From Candidatus Lloydbacteria bacterium RIFCSPLOWO2_02_FULL_54_12 (GTDB lineage Bacteria > Patescibacteriota > Minisyncoccia > Phycocordibacterales > UBA6899): a DNA stretch of 15,199 nt. Location: the NCBI GenBank assembly GCA_001819095.1, contig MHLS01000044.1, positions 2,079 to 17,277 of the forward strand. The letters are read 5' to 3'. Position numbers and translations under genes: made by a program. Below are positions 12,570 to 15,199 of the stretch, piece by piece. Each line of letters begins with the position of its first letter. The first letter of the stretch is position 1. A model generated the notes under the pieces. That model was not told the DNA's origin, made no database searches, and worked only from the letters and a program-made list of their open reading frames with translations.

Positions 12570-12656
12570 CCGCCACTTACTGGCGGACGCCATTCATCCT
12601 AACGGCACAGACCTTGGTATGAATGGCGTCACCTACACAGTGACGGCGGAGCCGTC
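12570..12656. repeat. Cluster of three hairpins between two minus-strand genes
   Basis: Three inverted repeats lie in series: CCGCCA/TGGCGG (12570-12586), a perfect 12-bp GACGCCATTCAT/ATGAATGGCGTC stem (12586-12597 with 12619-12630, loop 21 nt), and GACGGC/GCCGTC with a GGA loop (12642-12656). The first two share a G and cannot both form completely. They lie downstream of the SET gene and upstream of the promoter of the next gene, and no coding frame explains them. Confidence 0.6.
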
Positions 12657-12735
12657 TCCGCTTCCAGAAAAAACGCCCTGATGCCGCCCGCGAATGCCCC
12701 GTCGGCTTGCCGCGACAGTCGACGGGCGGTCGTTT

Positions 12736-13161
12736 TTACTTCCTCGTGAAATGTGACGCCTCGGTATAGAGGTCGTAGTTTGCCGTAAGTTCTTCGCCGG
12801 CTTTGATATTGCGGAGCGCAACAAAGCTTTCGCCTCCGTCTTTTGTCGTCATGTTGGGCGTGTCGGAATGATTCATATAGTAGGATTTGTCGACTGCGTC
12901 GATGCCGTAATCGGGGACATGGTAGACGCCCTTTTGGAGCGCACAGAAGTCGCGGATCATCCGCTTGGCTTCCTCGGGCGCGTCCGCCGCTTCAAGTTCC
13001 GCTTCACTCACTTCGATCGCGCTTCCGTACGGGTCGCAGCGCTTCATCGGGTCGACGCCTTTGGGTATCTCGCGGACGGCGAATATGCCGATGCCGTGCT
13101 TTCCCTTACCCAAGCGTGTGTAGACATCGCGGAGTGAGTGCAAGAATTGTTTTTTGTTCAT
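12736..13161 (-). CDS. Stand-alone SET-domain protein, 141 aa
   Basis: The protein is essentially one SET domain. It begins with KGKHGIGIFAVREIPKG (19-35), the glycine-rich SAM-binding entry strand. Later come YYMNHSDTPNM with the NHS motif (97-99) and GEELTANYDLY (122-132), the C-terminal substrate and SAM motif with its tyrosine (Tyr129). SET enzymes methylate lysine side chains using SAM; bacterial stand-alone forms have few known targets. No post-SET cysteine cluster is present. The gene is divergent from an ABC-F gene whose product is ribosome-associated. A ribosomal protein target is possible but is only a guess. Confidence 0.85.
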   Translation of the reverse strand: MNKKQFLHSLRDVYTRLGKGKHGIGIFAVREIPKGVDPMKRCDPYGSAIEVSEAELEAADAPEEAKRMIRDFCALQKGVYHVPDYGIDAVDKSYYMNHSDTPNMTTKDGGESFVALRNIKAGEELTANYDLYTEASHFTRK

Positions 13162-13321
13162 ACGATTTTTTGGCGTCGTGCGGCGATCTCGCTCCGTTCT
13201 TCACGGACTTGTCTCGAATGCTCCCGACACGAGAAGTACAATAGTGCACGAATATATTTCATTATGCAAATTGGGAGCCGTGCATACTCACGGCATCCGC
13301 AACTTTGTAGCCACACTACTG

Positions 13322-13350
13322 TGGGCAAAGTTGGGATATTTTGCTATGCT
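13322..13350 (+). promoter_or_regulatory. Extended -10 promoter abutting the ABC-F start
   Basis: TGGGCA (13322-13327, four of six -35 positions) is followed after 17 nt by TATGCT (13345-13350), preceded by TGC to give an extended -10. Only 9 nt separate the -10 box from the ATG at 13360, so the mRNA would have essentially no leader and no Shine-Dalgarno site. Confidence 0.55.
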
Positions 13351-13359
13351 CCCACCACG

Positions 13360-14811
13360 ATGTCAGGCCGAAATGTTATTCTTCGGTTCGAAGAGGTTTC
13401 TTTCGAGCACGGTCACAATAAGCCCATTTTACGGGATGTCAGTTTTACCGTACGTACCGGTGCGAAGACGACCGTCATGGGCCAGAATGGCGCCGGAAAA
13501 AGCACGCTTTTTGGGCTTATTACGGGCGAGTACAAGCCGGAAAGCGGGAATATCCATATCAGTGAGAGGGCCTCTATTGCCATTGCGCGGCAGGTCATCA
13601 AACGCTCGGAGCTCGACCTCACGGTGCGTGCGTTCTTCGAAAACTGTTTCGAAGAAAAGGTTTACGATATCGAGCCGAAGATCGCAAAAGTGCTCGACGT
13701 CGTGAATTTGCATGCCCCGCTCGACCGTATCGTCCGTTCTTTTTCGGGCGGACAGCAGGCGCGGCTCTTGCTTGCGGGCGCACTCATACAGGACCCCGAT
13801 ATCCTTCTCTTGGATGAGCCGACGAACAATCTCGACAAAGCGGGGATCGCGCATCTCACGCAATTCCTTATCGACTCGCAAAAAACGTGCGTCACCATCT
13901 CGCATGACGCGGATTTCCTGAACTCGTTCACCGACGGAGTACTCTACCTCGACCTGCACACGCTCGCGGTCGAGCAGTACGCGGGGAACTACTTTGACGC
14001 GCTTCGCGACATCACCGCACGAGTGGAAAGGGAGAACAGAAAGAATGCACAGCTGGCAAAGAAGATTCAAGAGAACAAAGACAAGGTGAACTATTTCGCG
14101 CAGAAAGGAGGGAATATGCGCAAACTTGCCGCACGCATGCGGGTCGAGATCGAAGAAATGGAGGAGGACAAGGTCGACGTGCGCCGCGAAGACAAGACCA
14201 TTCGCCCTTTCGTCATTCCGGCACAGGAGGATCTCTCCGGCGATGTGCTCACGCTCTCCACGGTTGCGGTCGTCAAGAACCACAAGCCAAAAGAAAAGAA
14301 AGTGCATGTCGCCCTGCGGAAAAATAAGCACCTCCTGCTTTCGGGGCCGAACGGCATCGGCAAGTCGACATTGCTTGAATCGATCGCACGGGGTACGAAC
14401 AAGGGAATGAAGTTGGGGAAAGGAGTCCGCATCGGCTACTACCGTCAGGACTTTTCAATGCTTAACTTCGAGCACACGGTCTACGACGAACTGAAGGCGG
14501 TCCTCCCTCGCGAGGACGAAGAAAAGATCCGCGCCACGGCGTCGGGATTCCTGCTTAATAGCGAGGTGATACGAACAAGGGTCGGCGACCTCTCGGAGGG
14601 TCAAAAGGGTCTTGTCGCGCTTGCACGGCTCGTCCTCCTTCGCCCCGGTCTCCTTATTTTGGATGAGCCGACGAACCACATCAATTTTCGGCACATTCCC
14701 GTCATTGCCAAAGCGCTTGGAGAGTATCGGGGCGCGATGATACTCGTCTCGCATGTACCGGAGTTCGTGAGGCAGGTACGTATCGACGAGGTCCTTGATC
14801 TTGAGCAGTAG
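13360..14811 (+). CDS. ABC-F family ATPase (ribosome-associated, Uup/EttA-like)
   Basis: This 483-residue protein has two ABC ATPase domains and no membrane segment, the hallmark of ABC-F. Domain 1 has Walker A GQNGAGKS (41-48), signature FSGGQQ (128-133), Walker B ILLLDEPTNNLD (148-159) and switch SHDADF with His182. A charged, probably coiled-coil linker spans about residues 218-290. Domain 2 has Walker A GPNGIGKS (329-336), signature LSEGQ (411-415), Walker B LLILDEPTNHIN (431-442) and SHVPEF with His465. ABC-F proteins bind the ribosomal E site and relieve stalled or antibiotic-blocked translation. The frame is open back to 13138, but that part overlaps the divergent SET gene start and its leader, so the ATG at 13360 is preferred. 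At under 500 residues it is shorter than most EttA or Uup proteins. Confidence 0.92.
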   Translation: MSGRNVILRFEEVSFEHGHNKPILRDVSFTVRTGAKTTVMGQNGAGKSTLFGLITGEYKPESGNIHISERASIAIARQVIKRSELDLTVRAFFENCFEEKVYDIEPKIAKVLDVVNLHAPLDRIVRSFSGGQQARLLLAGALIQDPDILLLDEPTNNLDKAGIAHLTQFLIDSQKTCVTISHDADFLNSFTDGVLYLDLHTLAVEQYAGNYFDALRDITARVERENRKNAQLAKKIQENKDKVNYFAQKGGNMRKLAARMRVEIEEMEEDKVDVRREDKTIRPFVIPAQEDLSGDVLTLSTVAVVKNHKPKEKKVHVALRKNKHLLLSGPNGIGKSTLLESIARGTNKGMKLGKGVRIGYYRQDFSMLNFEHTVYDELKAVLPREDEEKIRATASGFLLNSEVIRTRVGDLSEGQKGLVALARLVLLRPGLLILDEPTNHINFRHIPVIAKALGEYRGAMILVSHVPEFVRQVRIDEVLDLEQ

Positions 14812-14815
14812 TGTC

Positions 14816-14830
14816 AAGGTCCGATATCTT
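14816..14830. repeat. Possible remnant of a palindromic element arm
   Basis: AAGGTCCGATATCTT lies between two convergent stop codons and shares AAGGTCCGA with the right arm of the elp3 and 10637-10688 elements. No matching left arm is present, so it may be a decayed half or chance. Confidence 0.25.
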
Positions 14831-15199
14831 AGAACTGGAAATAGATAAATTCGCTCCCGCCCGATCCGCTTGCAAGAAGGATGAGGAGTCCGACGAAGGC
14901 GTAAGCGGACCATCGTGTGGCGTTGGTGCGGCCCACGAAATAGGCGAGCGCTTTGGGTTTGGTGCGCAAGGTTTCCACCGCCTCCATAAGGAAGAGCGCG
15001 AGGATGCATTCGACGAACCACATTCTGCCTTTGGTGAGCGTGAGCGAGTAGGCGTCCCACGAGGAGGGCGACATGTCGGAGAAAAGACCTCGGAGGATGT
15101 ACAGCGCATCGTCGAGCGAATGTGCGCGGAAGAATATCCACGTGATATTGACGAGAAGGAAGGTGACAAGAACCGCGAGCGCGCTCCGAAGCTTGGGCG
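14829..15199 (-). CDS. MBOAT family O-acyltransferase, C-terminal part
   Basis: The minus-strand frame is open from the window edge (15199) to the TAA at 14829-14831, giving 122 residues and no start, so the N-terminus lies outside. It reads VTFLLVNITWIFFRAHSLDDALYILRGLF from about residue 12; the W-x-FFRA-x-S-x-x-D-A sequence is the usual last block of AlgI/DltB-type MBOAT proteins. Two more hydrophobic segments and a FVGLLILLAS segment near the end follow. These integral membrane enzymes pass acyl groups, often acetyl, across the membrane to surface glycans. The gene is convergent with the ABC-F gene, with a 17-nt gap. A possible partner SGNH protein lies at 10812-11837. Confidence 0.82.
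   Translation of the reverse strand, partial: PKLRSALAVLVTFLLVNITWIFFRAHSLDDALYILRGLFSDMSPSSWDAYSLTLTKGRMWFVECILALFLMEAVETLRTKPKALAYFVGRTNATRWSAYAFVGLLILLASGSGGSEFIYFQF

Noticed and set aside
13138..13359. N-terminal extension of the ABC-F protein by 74 residues
   Set aside because: It overlaps the start of the divergent SET gene, has no family similarity, and would include the promoter at 13322-13350.
13429..14331. A 300-residue open frame on the minus strand
   Set aside because: It lies wholly inside the ABC-F gene, antisense, and its translation has no family features; the + strand product is unambiguous.

Overview
The window looks like part of a small bacterial genome of the Candidate Phyla Radiation (Patescibacteria, Parcubacteria-like). 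This placement is inferred, not proven. It rests on tightly packed short genes, a bacterial Elp3-type protein, few Shine-Dalgarno sites, several promoters abutting start codons, many lineage-specific hypothetical proteins, and long palindromic elements scattered between and inside genes. GC is moderately high by eye. TGA and TAG act as ordinary stops, so the code is standard.

Layout. (1) 1-1135: the 3' end of an unrecognised + strand gene, then a convergent 108-residue hypothetical gene, separated by a bidirectional terminator. (2) 1131-3697: a Trm9/ALKBH8-like methyltransferase on the minus strand, divergent from an Elp3-like radical-SAM/GNAT enzyme. Together they suggest wobble-uridine tRNA modification. 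(3) 3694-7357: a probable + strand operon continuing from elp3: a polytopic GT-C-like membrane protein, a GT2 dolichyl-phosphate-sugar-synthase-like enzyme, a methyltransferase and a GT4 glycosyltransferase. This looks like surface or lipid-linked glycan synthesis. (4) 7444-7671: a 75-residue protein with a TTG start, a good RBS and a terminator. (5) 7727-10586, minus strand: three genes that together equal a split ATP-citrate lyase, namely citryl-CoA synthetase large and small subunits (ccsA, ccsB) and citryl-CoA lyase (ccl). (6) 10812-11837: a membrane-anchored SGNH-hydrolase-like protein. (7) 12092-13161, minus strand: a four-helix membrane protein and a SET-domain protein. (8) 13360-14811: an ABC-F ATPase. 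(9) 14829-15199, minus strand: the C-terminus of an MBOAT O-acyltransferase.

The most unusual feature is a family of palindromic elements. Each has near-perfect 13-23 nt arms, each arm contains an internal AAGG...CCTT palindrome, and the loop is short and partly conserved. Intergenic copies lie at 1050-1133, 10637-10688, 10731-10770 and 11975-12024. Two copies sit inside genes and keep the frame: 3303-3362 in elp3 and 6445-6492 in the GT4 gene. A further structured in-frame insert of unrelated sequence seems to lie in ccl (7911-7961). The copies share the loop but not the arm sequence, and the two arms of each copy stay complementary. This resembles Rickettsia palindromic elements in behaviour, but the sequence is not one I recognise.
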